Source: Cryptosporangium phraense (GTDB lineage Bacteria > Actinomycetota > Actinomycetes > Mycobacteriales > Cryptosporangiaceae). Taken from it: DNA of 64,000 bases. The stretch covers positions 1-64,000 of the forward strand of contig NZ_VIRS01000017.1 of the NCBI RefSeq assembly GCF_006912135.1, in the 5' to 3' direction. Of the stretch, positions 1 to 7,962 are shown in pieces. The position numbers and the translations under genes are program-made. The notes below the pieces were generated by a model. The model ran no database searches. It had not been told where the DNA came from and saw nothing but the letters and a program-made list of their open reading frames with translations. Within the stretch, counting starts at the first letter, position 1. The number at the start of each line of letters is the position of its first letter.

Positions 1-1208
1 GCGAAGGCGCCGGCCGCTGGTCCGCCGCGCGGAGCGGTGACGGCGCCGGCCGGAGCGGCGGCGCTCGGGGCGGCGACCGTCTGCGGGCGGCCGGTGGTGG
101 CCGGGACGGTGGTGGCCGCGGTGGCTCGTCGCGGGATGGCGACGGCGGCGGCCGCGGTGGCGCGCCCCGCACCGGAGGCTCCGGCGGTGCGTCGCGCGGC
201 GGTGGCGCATCGCGCGGCGGTGGCGCATCGCGCGGCGGCGTTTCGGGCGGCGGTTCGCGCGGAGGAGGAACCGGCGCTTCGCGGTCGGGCGGGACCCGCG
301 GTGCTGACCAGTCGCGGCGCAGTGCCTCCTCGGAGCCGCTGGGCCGCGACGGGGCACCCGCCCCGCGGCGGGCGTCGCGCACCGTCGGCTACGGGAAATC
401 CGCTACGGACGACCGTCCGTATCAGGACGTGTGGGAAGAAGAAGAGGGCGACCCGAACTGGGCCGCCAAGCTCGACGAGCCCAAGGAAGGCGAGCGCCTG
501 CAGAAGGTGCTGGCGGCCGCGGGCATCGGGTCCCGCCGGGCCTGCGAGGACCTGATCGAGCAGGGGCGGGTCAGCGTCGACGGCAAGGTCGTCACCGTGC
601 AGGGCAAGCGGGTCGACCCGCTGACCGCGGTGATCCACGTCGACGGCCAGCGGGTCATCGTCGACGACCGCATGGTCTACATGGCGTTCAACAAGCCGAC
701 CGGCGTGCTCTCGACGATGAGCGACGACAAGGGCCGGCTGAACATCGGCGACTACGTGCAGGACCGCGAGGTGCGCGTGTTCCACGTCGGGCGCCTGGAC
801 GCCGAGTCCGAGGGCCTGCTGCTGCTCACGAACGACGGTGCGCTCGCCCACCGGCTCACCCACCCGTCGTACGGCGTGCTGAAGACGTACCTGGCCGAGG
901 TGCCCGGCCCGATGCACAGCGACGTGAAGAAGCGCCTGCTGGAGGGCGTCGAGCTCGAGGACGGGCCGGTCAAGGTCGACGACTTCCGGGTCGTCGACAA
1001 CCTGCCGGGCCGGCTGCTCGTCGAGGTCACGATCCACGAGGGGCGCAAGCACGTCGTCCGGCGGCTGCTGGAGGAGGTCGGGCACCCGGTGAGCCGGCTG
1101 GTCCGGACCGCGATCGGGCCGATCCAGCTGGCCAACATCAAGCCGGGCAAGGCCCGGCACCTCAGCCAGGCCGAAATCGGCCAGCTGCACTCGCAGGTCG
1201 GGCTCTAG
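1..1208 (+). CDS. rluB: 23S rRNA pseudouridine synthase, RluB/RsuA family (5' end missing)
   Basis: Enzyme that isomerises a uridine in 23S rRNA to pseudouridine. The frame is open from the window edge (first whole codon at base 3), so the start lies upstream. The visible part is 401 residues: about 140 residues of Gly/Arg/Ser-rich low-complexity leader, then an S4-like RNA-binding domain (ERLQKVLAAAG, about codons 167-225) and the catalytic domain with the GRLDAESEGLLLLTNDG block, whose Asp is the catalytic residue in the family. Long basic Gly-rich leaders are common on actinobacterial RluB. An alternative start at 429 would lose the leader, but the uninterrupted frame and the repeat-coded GGASRG motif argue the leader is translated. 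The stop overlaps the next start by one base (TAGTG). Confidence 0.9.
   Translation, partial: EGAGRWSAARSGDGAGRSGGARGGDRLRAAGGGRDGGGRGGSSRDGDGGGRGGAPRTGGSGGASRGGGASRGGGASRGGVSGGGSRGGGTGASRSGGTRGADQSRRSASSEPLGRDGAPAPRRASRTVGYGKSATDDRPYQDVWEEEEGDPNWAAKLDEPKEGERLQKVLAAAGIGSRRACEDLIEQGRVSVDGKVVTVQGKRVDPLTAVIHVDGQRVIVDDRMVYMAFNKPTGVLSTMSDDKGRLNIGDYVQDREVRVFHVGRLDAESEGLLLLTNDGALAHRLTHPSYGVLKTYLAEVPGPMHSDVKKRLLEGVELEDGPVKVDDFRVVDNLPGRLLVEVTIHEGRKHVVRRLLEEVGHPVSRLVRTAIGPIQLANIKPGKARHLSQAEIGQLHSQVGL
186..236 (+). repeat. 18-bp in-frame tandem repeat in rluB leader
   Basis: Two identical 18-base units lie at 201-218 and 219-236, preceded by a 15-base variant at 186-200. Each unit codes Gly-Gly-Ala-Ser-Arg-Gly, so copy-number change would lengthen or shorten the disordered leader without a frameshift. 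Confidence 0.7.
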
Positions 1209-1570
1209 TGGCGGTCAGGGCCCTGCGGGGGGCGATCCAGATCGACGAGAACTCGCGGGACGCGATCCTGGAGGGCACGACCGAGCTGATCAACGCGGTC
1301 ATGGACCGCAACACGATCACGACCGACGACCTCATCAGCGTCATCTTCACCGCGACGCCCGACCTCGACGCCGAGTTCCCGGCCTACGCCGCGCGGCAGC
1401 TCGGGTTCACCGACGTCCCGCTGCTGTGCACGACCGAGATCGGGGTGCCCGGGGCGATGCCGCGGGTGCTGCGGTTGATGGCCCACGCCGAGATCGACCG
1501 GCCCCGGTCGGAGCTGCACCACTGCTACCTGCGGGGCGCCGCCGCGTTGCGGAGGGACCTGCCTCAGTGA
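1208..1570 (+). CDS. aroH: Monofunctional chorismate mutase, AroH type
   Basis: Converts chorismate to prephenate for phenylalanine and tyrosine synthesis; cytoplasmic trimer in this family. The 120-residue protein has the full AroH length. Family motifs are visible: the N-terminal VRALRGA with the active-site Arg, TTEIGVPGAMPRVLR carrying the catalytic Glu and Arg, and CYLRGA with the active-site Tyr. The GTG start overlaps the rluB stop by one base, and its stop overlaps the next GTG by four bases, so the three genes are probably co-translated. This is the trimeric beta-barrel AroH fold, not the all-helical AroQ type. Recognition is strong. Confidence 0.93.
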   Translation: MAVRALRGAIQIDENSRDAILEGTTELINAVMDRNTITTDDLISVIFTATPDLDAEFPAYAARQLGFTDVPLLCTTEIGVPGAMPRVLRLMAHAEIDRPRSELHHCYLRGAAALRRDLPQ

Positions 1571-2259
1571 CCTCCCCGGCCATCCGGGCGGTGACGCTCG
1601 GCGTTCTGCTGCTGGTTCTCGTGGGGTTCCTGCTCACCTACGGTGTGCCTGAGCCGTCCGCGTTGCGGTCCTTCGTGGCCGACGCCGGGCCGTGGACGCC
1701 GATCGGGGTGGCCGCGGTGGCGGTGGTCACGTCGGTGGCGATGGCGCCCCGCGGGGTGCCCGCGCTGCTGGCCGGGTTGCTGTTGCCGCCGGTGGTCGCG
1801 GTGGGGGCGGCGCTGTGCGGGATCGTGGTCGGGGCGTCGGTGGCGTTCCTGCTCGGGCGGTGGCTCGGGCGGCCGTATCTGTCCGGGCGGACGGCGGCGG
1901 CCGGGCCGGACGCGCGGCTGGCCCGCTTGCAGGCGTGGCTCGATCGGGACGGGACCCGGGCCGTGGTGTACGCGCGGATCCTGCCGGTGTTTCCGTTCGG
2001 GTTGCTGAACTATCTGTTCGGGGCGACGACCGTGCGGATGGTGCCGTTCGTGTTCGGGACGGCGGCGGCGATCGTGCCCAGTACGACGGCGTACGTGCTG
2101 GTGGGGGCGTCGGCGTCGGATCCCGGGTCGCCGGCGTTCTTCTTCTCGGTGGGGTTGGTGGCGTTGGTCGGGGCGCTGGGGCTGGCGCACGCGTGGTGGG
2201 CGCGCCGCCGCGCGCGAGCGACGCCCGAGGCGCAGCTCGCGCTCACCGCCGCCGAGTAG
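1567..2259 (+). CDS. TVP38/TMEM64 (SNARE-associated Golgi, DedA-like) membrane protein
   Basis: Polytopic inner-membrane protein of 230 residues. About five hydrophobic segments are visible (roughly residues 5-25, 45-65, 70-95, 140-175 and 185-210). The family signature appears as the FLLGRWLGRPYL stretch followed by the re-entrant-like ARILPVFPFGLLNYLFGAT loop. TVP38/DedA proteins are proposed lipid or proton-coupled transporters; the substrate here is unknown. The GTG start at 1567 overlaps the aroH stop (GTGA), which decides it against an upstream ATG at 1426 lying inside aroH. The C-terminal tail is basic and cytoplasmic-looking. Confidence 0.85.
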   Translation: MTSPAIRAVTLGVLLLVLVGFLLTYGVPEPSALRSFVADAGPWTPIGVAAVAVVTSVAMAPRGVPALLAGLLLPPVVAVGAALCGIVVGASVAFLLGRWLGRPYLSGRTAAAGPDARLARLQAWLDRDGTRAVVYARILPVFPFGLLNYLFGATTVRMVPFVFGTAAAIVPSTTAYVLVGASASDPGSPAFFFSVGLVALVGALGLAHAWWARRRARATPEAQLALTAAE

Positions 2260-2372
2260 CGGCGGGGTGGCCGGGATCGGCCATTGGGGTGGATGGCCGG
2301 TTGTGGCGATGCGGTGGGGGCCCGCGAGTTCTTACAACTGAGGGGTCAGGAAGTCCGACCTCGCAGGAGAGC

Positions 2373-3017
2373 ATGATGTTGGTCAATCGGGTGTTTGCGG
2401 CGATCTACGATCCGTTCCTCGCGCTGGGCGAGCGGCGGAGCATGGGGCAGCAGCGGGCCGGGCTGCTCGCCGCGGCCAAGGGCGACGTCCTGGAGATCGG
2501 GGCGGGCACCGGCCTCAATCTGCGCCACTACCCGGACACCGTGAACGCGCTGACGGTATCCGAGCCGGACGCCGCGATGCGAGCCGTGCTCCAGCGCCGC
2601 GTCGCCGGGATCGCGACGCCGTTCGCGGTGACCGTGTCGCCCGCACCGGCCGAAGCGCTGCCCTTTCCCGACGGCGTGTTCGACGTCGTCGTGTCGACGC
2701 TGGTGCTGTGCACGGCGGGCGACCCGGCCGCGTCCCTGGACGAGGTCCGGCGGGTGCTGCGGCCGGGCGGCCGGCTGTTGCTGATCGAGCACGTGCGGGG
2801 CGCGGACGGGTCGAGGCTGGCCCGCCGTCAGCGGCGGCTCGCCCGGCCGTGGCGGGCGTTCGCCGGCGGCTGCCGGTGCGATCAGGACACGGTCCGGTTC
2901 CTGTCCGACGCCGGGTTCAGCGTCGCCTCCCTGCGGACGGAGTCGTGGGCCGGGATGCCGGCGATCGTGTCGCCGCTGGTGGTCGGGTCGATCGGCGACG
3001 ACGTATGGGCGTGTTAG
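2373..3017 (+). CDS. Class I SAM-dependent methyltransferase (UbiE/type 11-like)
   Basis: Soluble methyltransferase of 214 residues. The SAM-binding motif I is VLEIGAGTGLNL near residue 32; motif II/III follow as PFPDGVFDVVVSTLVLC and LRPGGRLLLIEH. The C-terminal half contains ARPWRAFAGGCRCDQDT, resembling small-molecule or quinone/phospholipid methyltransferases that end in a Cys-rich GGC motif. Start ATG at 2373 is preceded by CAGGAGA at 2364-2370, a good ribosome site. It stands alone: 113 bases separate it from the TVP38 gene, and the next gene is convergent. The substrate cannot be assigned. Confidence 0.85.
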   Translation: MMLVNRVFAAIYDPFLALGERRSMGQQRAGLLAAAKGDVLEIGAGTGLNLRHYPDTVNALTVSEPDAAMRAVLQRRVAGIATPFAVTVSPAPAEALPFPDGVFDVVVSTLVLCTAGDPAASLDEVRRVLRPGGRLLLIEHVRGADGSRLARRQRRLARPWRAFAGGCRCDQDTVRFLSDAGFSVASLRTESWAGMPAIVSPLVVGSIGDDVWAC

Positions 3018-3026
3018 AACGGCCTG

Positions 3027-4064
3027 CTAGATCAGGCCTAGGCGGATGCCGGTGGCGGCGGCCGCGGCCCGGGACGGCTGGTCGAGCTTGCGCCGGATGT
3101 TCGCGACGTGCCGATGCACGGTGTGCGCGCTCAGCACGAGCTCGGAGGCGATCTCGGCGTCGTTGAAGCCGCGCGCCACCAGCCGCAGAACCTCCCGCTC
3201 CCGCTCGGTGAGCACCCCGGTCTCGACGGCGGCCTCGGGCGGAGCATCGGCGCCCAGGAACGGGAGCAGCGCGTCCAGGACCGGAGCCGGATCCCCCAGC
3301 CAGGGCGGGTGGACGTTGCCGTCCAGCGGCACCAGGCGCGCCCCCGCGATCCCGGCCGCCACCTCGCGGCCCAGTGCGAACGGGATCGCCCGGTCGTCCC
3401 GCCGGTGCAGCACCAGCGTCGGCGCCTCGATCGACCCCAGCACCCCGCGAATGTCGACGTCGTACACGGCCGCCAGCACCGCCGCCGCTGTCTCGGCGTC
3501 GGCCGCCGACCGCTGCAGCCGGACGAAGTCCTCCCGCACCGACGCGGGCTCACCCGGCATCCAGACGTCGGCCAGCACCCGCGACCCCGCGCCCCAGTGC
3601 GCCCGGATCGTCGCCAGGATCGCCTCCCGCAGTGCGTCCGGCGCGGTGCGGGCGCCCTCGGCGTATCCGCCGAACACGGCCAGCCGGCTCACCCGGCCGG
3701 GATGCGCGGCCGCGTAGCCGAGCGCCGCACCGGCGCCGATCGAGAACCCGAACAGCGCGGTCGTCTCGAGCCCGAGCCCGTCGATCAACGCCGACAACAC
3801 CGCGGTGTCGTGCGCGACGCTCGGCGCCACCGCCCCGACCAGCTCCGGACGATCGGACAGCCCGCACCCGAGCCGGTCGTACCGGACCACCCGGTGCGTG
3901 CGGGCCAGCGCGCCCAGGAACGTCCGGTACTCCGGCGACTCCCAGTCGAGCTCGAGATGGCTGATCCACGGCGTCGGCAGGACGAGCGGCGGCCCGCTGC
4001 CGACCTCGGCGTACGCGATCCGACCGCCGGGGACGGCGACGAACCCGATCCGTTGGTCGGTCAC
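3027..4064 (-). CDS. Alpha/beta hydrolase fused to a LuxR-type DNA-binding domain
   Basis: 345-residue fusion. Residues 1-270 are an alpha/beta hydrolase: nucleophile elbow GFSIGAG with Ser108, RYDRLGCGLSDRP after the oxyanion region, an acidic residue in the LVLHRRDDRAIP strand and a His in GNVHPPW. Residues about 283-340 are a LuxR/GerE helix-turn-helix, starting LTEREREVLRLVARG and containing SAHTVHRHVANIRRKL. Known relatives combine an adenylate cyclase or hydrolase-like sensor with this HTH; here the hydrolase probably senses or cleaves a small ligand. The GTG start at 4064 overlaps the Nudix stop by four bases (GTGA), so it is translated with the Nudix gene upstream of it. Confidence 0.85.
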   Translation of the reverse strand: MTDQRIGFVAVPGGRIAYAEVGSGPPLVLPTPWISHLELDWESPEYRTFLGALARTHRVVRYDRLGCGLSDRPELVGAVAPSVAHDTAVLSALIDGLGLETTALFGFSIGAGAALGYAAAHPGRVSRLAVFGGYAEGARTAPDALREAILATIRAHWGAGSRVLADVWMPGEPASVREDFVRLQRSAADAETAAAVLAAVYDVDIRGVLGSIEAPTLVLHRRDDRAIPFALGREVAAGIAGARLVPLDGNVHPPWLGDPAPVLDALLPFLGADAPPEAAVETGVLTEREREVLRLVARGFNDAEIASELVLSAHTVHRHVANIRRKLDQPSRAAAAATGIRLGLI

Positions 4065-4525
4065 TCCAGCGCCTCCGCGAGCCGGTCGAGGAACGCCCGC
4101 TGGCCCTTGATCAGTTTCTCCCGGGCGGTGTCCAGATCGAACCACTCGACCCGGTCGAGCTCCGGGAACTCCTGCATCCGCCCGGAGCGCGGTGGCCACT
4201 CGGTCGTGAACGTGCCCGGCACGACGTCGTCGGGGGAGAGGTCACCCTCGATCGCCCAGACCGTCACGGTCTTGCCGCCGGACTGCTTCACGTCGCCGAG
4301 CGGCAGCAGCGCGCCGTCCGGGGCCGGCAGCCCGAGCTCCTCGGTGAACTCGCGCCGGGCCGCGGCCTCGGCCGTCTCGGACTCGTCGTACTCGCCCTTC
4401 GGCACCGACCAGGCGGCCTCGTCCTTGCGGGCCCAGAACGGGCCGCCCATGTGCCCGAGCAGCACCTCCGGCCGATCCCCGGAGACCCGGTAGACCAACA
4501 AACCCGCACTACGCCTCGCCGCCAT
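4061..4525 (-). CDS. Nudix hydrolase (Ap4A-hydrolase/MutT-like)
   Basis: 154-residue single-domain pyrophosphohydrolase. The Nudix box is complete at residues 44-66: G44, five residues, E50, seven residues, then REFTEELGL with the metal-binding glutamates. Proteins with this architecture (NUDIX plus WSVPKGEYD approach and a C-terminal EWFDLDTAREKL helix) hydrolyse dinucleoside polyphosphates or oxidised nucleotides; the substrate is not settled by sequence. The ATG at 4525 is the first of a two-gene minus-strand unit, with the hydrolase-LuxR protein immediately downstream. It is divergent from the LacI operon, 174 bases away. Confidence 0.9.
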   Translation of the reverse strand: MAARRSAGLLVYRVSGDRPEVLLGHMGGPFWARKDEAAWSVPKGEYDESETAEAAARREFTEELGLPAPDGALLPLGDVKQSGGKTVTVWAIEGDLSPDDVVPGTFTTEWPPRSGRMQEFPELDRVEWFDLDTAREKLIKGQRAFLDRLAEALE

Positions 4526-4607
4526 GCCCGAACGCTAGCCCGTAACCGGCCCCCGCACCGGACGACCACGTGGCGGACCCGGCCCCCATCGCCGGTGAAA
4601 GTGATCC

Positions 4608-4637
4608 TTGACACGCTGCCCGCGGAAGTCCCATATT
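4608..4637 (+). promoter_or_regulatory. Probable sigma-70 promoter of the LacI-arabinoside operon
   Basis: A perfect TTGACA at 4608-4613 is followed after 18 bases by CATATT at 4632-4637. This is a consensus-like promoter in very GC-rich DNA, directly upstream of two LacI-type palindromes and the regulator gene. Confidence 0.5.
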
Positions 4638-4644
4638 GCCTTAC

Positions 4645-4679
4645 GCGAACGTTCGCCTAACCGTTGTGAACGCTCACAT
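4645..4679 (+). promoter_or_regulatory. Two LacI-family operator candidates
   Basis: The first is a perfect 12-base palindrome GCGAACGTTCGC at 4645-4656. The second, TTGTGAACGCTCACAT at 4664-4679, has TTGTGA/TCACAt arms round a CG-centred core and is close to the classical LacI-type operator. Both lie between the promoter and the LacI start, so autorepression of the whole operon is the natural reading. Confidence 0.6.
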
Positions 4680-4699
4680 GTGCGGAATGAGGTGACCCC

Positions 4700-5695
4700 G
4701 TGTACGTCTCACTCAAAGACGTCGCCGAGCGCGCCGGGGTCAGCTTCCAGACCGCCAGCAAGGTGCTCAACGGCAACTCCGCGGTCGTCTCCGCGGCCAC
4801 CCGTCAGCGGATCCTCGACGCCGCCCGCGAACTCGGCTACGTCCCGAACGCGCTGGCCCGCGGCCTCGTCCGCCGCGACTCGCTCACCGTCGGCATCCTG
4901 GCCGACGACTTCTCCGACGTCGCGCTCTCCCGGTTCGTCGTCGCGGCCCAGCAGGCGATCGAACGGCAGGGCCACGCCGCGCTGGTGACCACGACCGGCC
5001 AGTCGAGCCAGGCCCCGCTGCGCACCCTGCAGGAGCACCGCGTCAGCGGCGTCCTCGTCATCGCCCCGAGCCTCGAGGAGGACGACGGCATCGGCGAGTA
5101 CCTCCGCGGGCCGCTGCCGGCCGTGACGCTCAACCACATCCCGGGCGGCGGCGTCCCCGCCGTCGGATCCGACCACCGGCAGACCGGCGTGCTCGCCGCC
5201 GAACACCTGCTGGCCCTCGGCCATCGGACGGTCGGCACGGTCACCGGTCCGACCGGCCGGCGGGTCGTCGTCAGCCGCCTCGACGGCTTCCGGACGACGC
5301 TCGCCGCCGCCGGCGTCGAGCTTCCCGCCCACCGGATCCACCCGTCCGGCTGGGAGGCCAGCGATGCCGCCGCGGCCACCCATCACCTGCTGGACGCCGA
5401 TCCCGGCGTCACCGCGATCTTCGTGCACAACGACAACATGGCGTTCGGGGTGCTGTCCGCGCTCCGGGCCCGCGGGGTCGGCGTGCCCGACCAGCTCTCG
5501 GTCGTCGGCTGTGACGACGCCCCGCTGGCCGAGTTCGCGGCCCCTCCGCTGACGACGGTCCGGGTGCCGTTCGAGGAGACCGGCGCTCGCGCCGCCGAGC
5601 TGCTCCTGACCCGGATCCGCGGCGAACCCATCGAGCGCAAGAACCTGCTCCCGGTCGAACTCGTCGTCCGCGAATCCACTGCCCCACCTGCCTGA
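4700..5695 (+). CDS. LacI-family transcriptional regulator of arabinoside utilisation
   Basis: 331-residue repressor. The N-terminal helix-turn-helix is canonical: VSLKDVAERAGVSFQTASKVLNG, with the hinge helix at about residues 45-60 (VPNALARGLV). The rest is a periplasmic-binding-protein-like sensor domain (EHLLALGHRTVGTVTG, SVVGCDDAPLAEF). GTG start at 4700. It is the first gene of the operon, only 18 bases before the sugar-binding protein, and two LacI-type palindromes sit upstream. The neighbours suggest that arabinose or an arabino-oligosaccharide is the inducer; that is inference. Confidence 0.92.
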   Translation: MYVSLKDVAERAGVSFQTASKVLNGNSAVVSAATRQRILDAARELGYVPNALARGLVRRDSLTVGILADDFSDVALSRFVVAAQQAIERQGHAALVTTTGQSSQAPLRTLQEHRVSGVLVIAPSLEEDDGIGEYLRGPLPAVTLNHIPGGGVPAVGSDHRQTGVLAAEHLLALGHRTVGTVTGPTGRRVVVSRLDGFRTTLAAAGVELPAHRIHPSGWEASDAAAATHHLLDADPGVTAIFVHNDNMAFGVLSALRARGVGVPDQLSVVGCDDAPLAEFAAPPLTTVRVPFEETGARAAELLLTRIRGEPIERKNLLPVELVVRESTAPPA

Positions 5696-5713
5696 CCTCC
5701 GGGAAGGACAAAG

Positions 5714-7045
5714 ATGACCTCTCCGCCACGTTTCTCCCGACGAACGTTGTTAGGTGGCGCCGCCGGTATCGGAGCTCTGGCCGCGCTCAGCGGCTGCGGC
5801 TCGGTACTCGACGGGCTGTCGACCGCCGGCGAATCCGCCGACACGCTCCAGTACTGGGACCTGTTCGGCGGCGGGGACGGCGTCCGCATGCAGTCGATGC
5901 TGGACACCTACCGGAAGCAGAACCCCGGCATCACGCTGAAGGGGACCACGTTCAACTGGGGAAACCCGTACTACACGAAGCTGTCGCTGGCGACGGTCGG
6001 GAACAAGCCGCCGGACGTGGCCGTCGCCCACCTGACCCGGGCCAAGTCGATGGTCGAGGGTGACCTGCTGCAGGAGCTGACGCCGGACGCGCTGGAGCGG
6101 GCCGGCCTGTCGGCCGACAAGTTCAACAGCAAGGTCTGGCAGGCCGGTCTGGTCGACGGCAAGTCGTACGTGATCCCCCTCGACACGCACCCGTTCGTGA
6201 TGTTCTACAACACCGAGATCTGCAAGAAGGCCGGCCTGCTCGGCGCGGACGGCCTGCTCACGCCGTTCAAGGGCGAAGCCGCGTTCCTGGACGCGATGAA
6301 GAAGGCCAAGGCCGCGAGCGGCGGGTACGCGGGCGCGATCGCGCTCGGCTCCGAGGTCGTCACCGCCTGGCGCGCGTTCCAGTCGCTCTACTCCCAGCTC
6401 GGCGGGCAGGTCCTGGCCGACAACGGCACGAAGGTCGTCCTCGACGACGAGAAGGCGTTACGGACGCTGACGTTCCTGCGGTCGCTCACCAAGAGCGGCC
6501 TGTTCCCGGAGGCGACCGACTACCAGGGCTCGATCGCCGACTTCGCGGCCGGCCGGACCGCGTTCCTCTTCCAGGGCGAATGGGAGATCACGACGTTCCA
6601 GACGGCCAAGACGCCGTTCTCGATGACGCTGTTCCCGCACGTGTTCGATGAAGGCCCGTACGCGGTGCAGGCCGACTCGCACACGCTCGTCGTCCCCAAG
6701 AGCCCCAAGCTGACGCCGGCCCGGCTCGACCGGGCGCTGGCGTTCGTCCGCAACCTGCTCGACCAGAGCAAGACCTGGGCCGAGGGAGGCCACGTCCCGG
6801 CCTGGCTGCCGTACCGCGACAGCGCCGAGTACAAGGCCCTGCAGCCGCAGGCCCAGTACGCGGCGGCGGCCGACAGCGCGGCCTACGACCCGGCGGGCTG
6901 GTACTCCGGTTCCGGGTCGAACTTCGAGACCGTCACCGGCTCCGCGGTCGGCGCCACGATGGCGGGCCTCACCGAGCCGAGGCAGGCGCTGGACGACATG
7001 CGCACCAAGCTCGACAACCTCGCCGCCACCGCGTCGCCGATCTGA
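5714..7045 (+). CDS. ABC transporter sugar-binding lipoprotein
   Basis: 443-residue family-1 extracellular solute-binding protein that presents sugar to the two permeases that follow. The N-terminus carries a twin-arginine-like signal (SRRTLLGG, residues 8-15) together with a lipobox LSGC ending at Cys28, so it is probably Tat-exported and lipid-anchored. The mature part begins with LQYWDLFGGGDG, typical of the family. The start is preceded by GGGAAGGA. It sits 18 bases after the LacI gene and 12 bases before the first permease. No ATPase gene is present; actinobacteria usually share an MsiK-type ATPase encoded elsewhere. Confidence 0.92.
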   Translation: MTSPPRFSRRTLLGGAAGIGALAALSGCGSVLDGLSTAGESADTLQYWDLFGGGDGVRMQSMLDTYRKQNPGITLKGTTFNWGNPYYTKLSLATVGNKPPDVAVAHLTRAKSMVEGDLLQELTPDALERAGLSADKFNSKVWQAGLVDGKSYVIPLDTHPFVMFYNTEICKKAGLLGADGLLTPFKGEAAFLDAMKKAKAASGGYAGAIALGSEVVTAWRAFQSLYSQLGGQVLADNGTKVVLDDEKALRTLTFLRSLTKSGLFPEATDYQGSIADFAAGRTAFLFQGEWEITTFQTAKTPFSMTLFPHVFDEGPYAVQADSHTLVVPKSPKLTPARLDRALAFVRNLLDQSKTWAEGGHVPAWLPYRDSAEYKALQPQAQYAAAADSAAYDPAGWYSGSGSNFETVTGSAVGATMAGLTEPRQALDDMRTKLDNLAATASPI

Positions 7046-7057
7046 CCGGAGTCAACG

Positions 7058-7960
7058 ATGACCACACCCTCGGTGCGGCCCGGCCGCGCCCCCGGGCAGG
7101 GGCGTTCCGCCGCTGCCTTCCTCGCCCCGTTCCTCCTCCTGTACGTCCTGTTCATCGTCGGGCCGGCCCTCTACGGCCTGCTGATGAGCTTCTTCGACAC
7201 GTCGATGGTGAAGGCCGGTCTGTCGACCTTCGCCGGTCTGCAGAACTATGTGGACGCGTTGGGCAGCTCGGATTTCTGGTCCTCGCTGTGGCACACGGTG
7301 TGGTTCACGATCCTGACCACCCCGCCGCTGGTGATCATCGCGCTGGCGCTGGCCCTGCTCGCGAACCGGGTCGGCCGCGGCCAGTGGTTCTACCGGCTGG
7401 CGTTCTTCCTGCCCTACGTGCTGCCGTCCGCGGTCGTCGCGCTGATCTTCATGTGGATCCTGTCGCCCGGCATCGGGCTGCTGGACACCTCGCTGGGCAA
7501 GATCGGCATCACCCCGCCGAACTGGCTCGGTGACGAGAACTGGGCGATGCCCGCGCTGGCGTTCACCACGGTCTGGTGGACGATCGGCTTCAACTTCGTG
7601 CTCTACCTGGCCGGTCTGCAGGAGATCCCGCGCGACCTGTACGAGGCGGCCGCGCTGGACGGCGCCACCCCGTGGCAGCAGATCCGGCACGTGACGATCC
7701 CGCTGCTCGGCCGCACGACCACGCTGGTGGCGGTGCTGCAGGTCATCGCGTCGCTGAAGGTGTTCGACCAGATGTACATCATGACGTCCGGCGGACCGAA
7801 CTACTCCACCCGCTCGCTGCTCGAATACGTCTACGACGAGAGCTTCACGAACTACCGGGTCGGCTATTCGTCCGCGGTCTCGATGTTGTTCTTCGTCGTC
7901 GTGCTCGCGGTGTCGGTGGTCTGGTTCCGGCTCGTCCGCTCGCAGCAGAAGGAGGTCTGA
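7058..7960 (+). CDS. Sugar ABC transporter permease, MalF/UgpA type
   Basis: 300-residue inner-membrane permease with six predicted transmembrane segments (first about residues 22-45). The EAA loop that contacts the ATPase is visible as LYEAAALDGATPWQQIRHVTIPLL near residues 190-212. It pairs with the MalG-type permease that starts 3 bases after its stop. Start ATG at 7058, 12 bases after the binding-protein gene. Carbohydrate importers of the CUT1 group have this gene order; the downstream GH51 enzyme points to arabino-oligosaccharides. Confidence 0.93.
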   Translation: MTTPSVRPGRAPGQGRSAAAFLAPFLLLYVLFIVGPALYGLLMSFFDTSMVKAGLSTFAGLQNYVDALGSSDFWSSLWHTVWFTILTTPPLVIIALALALLANRVGRGQWFYRLAFFLPYVLPSAVVALIFMWILSPGIGLLDTSLGKIGITPPNWLGDENWAMPALAFTTVWWTIGFNFVLYLAGLQEIPRDLYEAAALDGATPWQQIRHVTIPLLGRTTTLVAVLQVIASLKVFDQMYIMTSGGPNYSTRSLLEYVYDESFTNYRVGYSSAVSMLFFVVVLAVSVVWFRLVRSQQKEV

Positions 7961-7962
7961 TC

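Noticed and set aside
186-236. 18-base repeats considered as a CRISPR or origin repeat
   Set aside because: They are contiguous, in frame and code a Gly-rich repeat in the rluB leader; there are no spacers.
3046-3717. 223-aa + strand frame opposite the hydrolase-LuxR gene
   Set aside because: Ser/Arg/Thr-rich shadow; the minus strand carries the complete LuxR HTH and hydrolase motifs.
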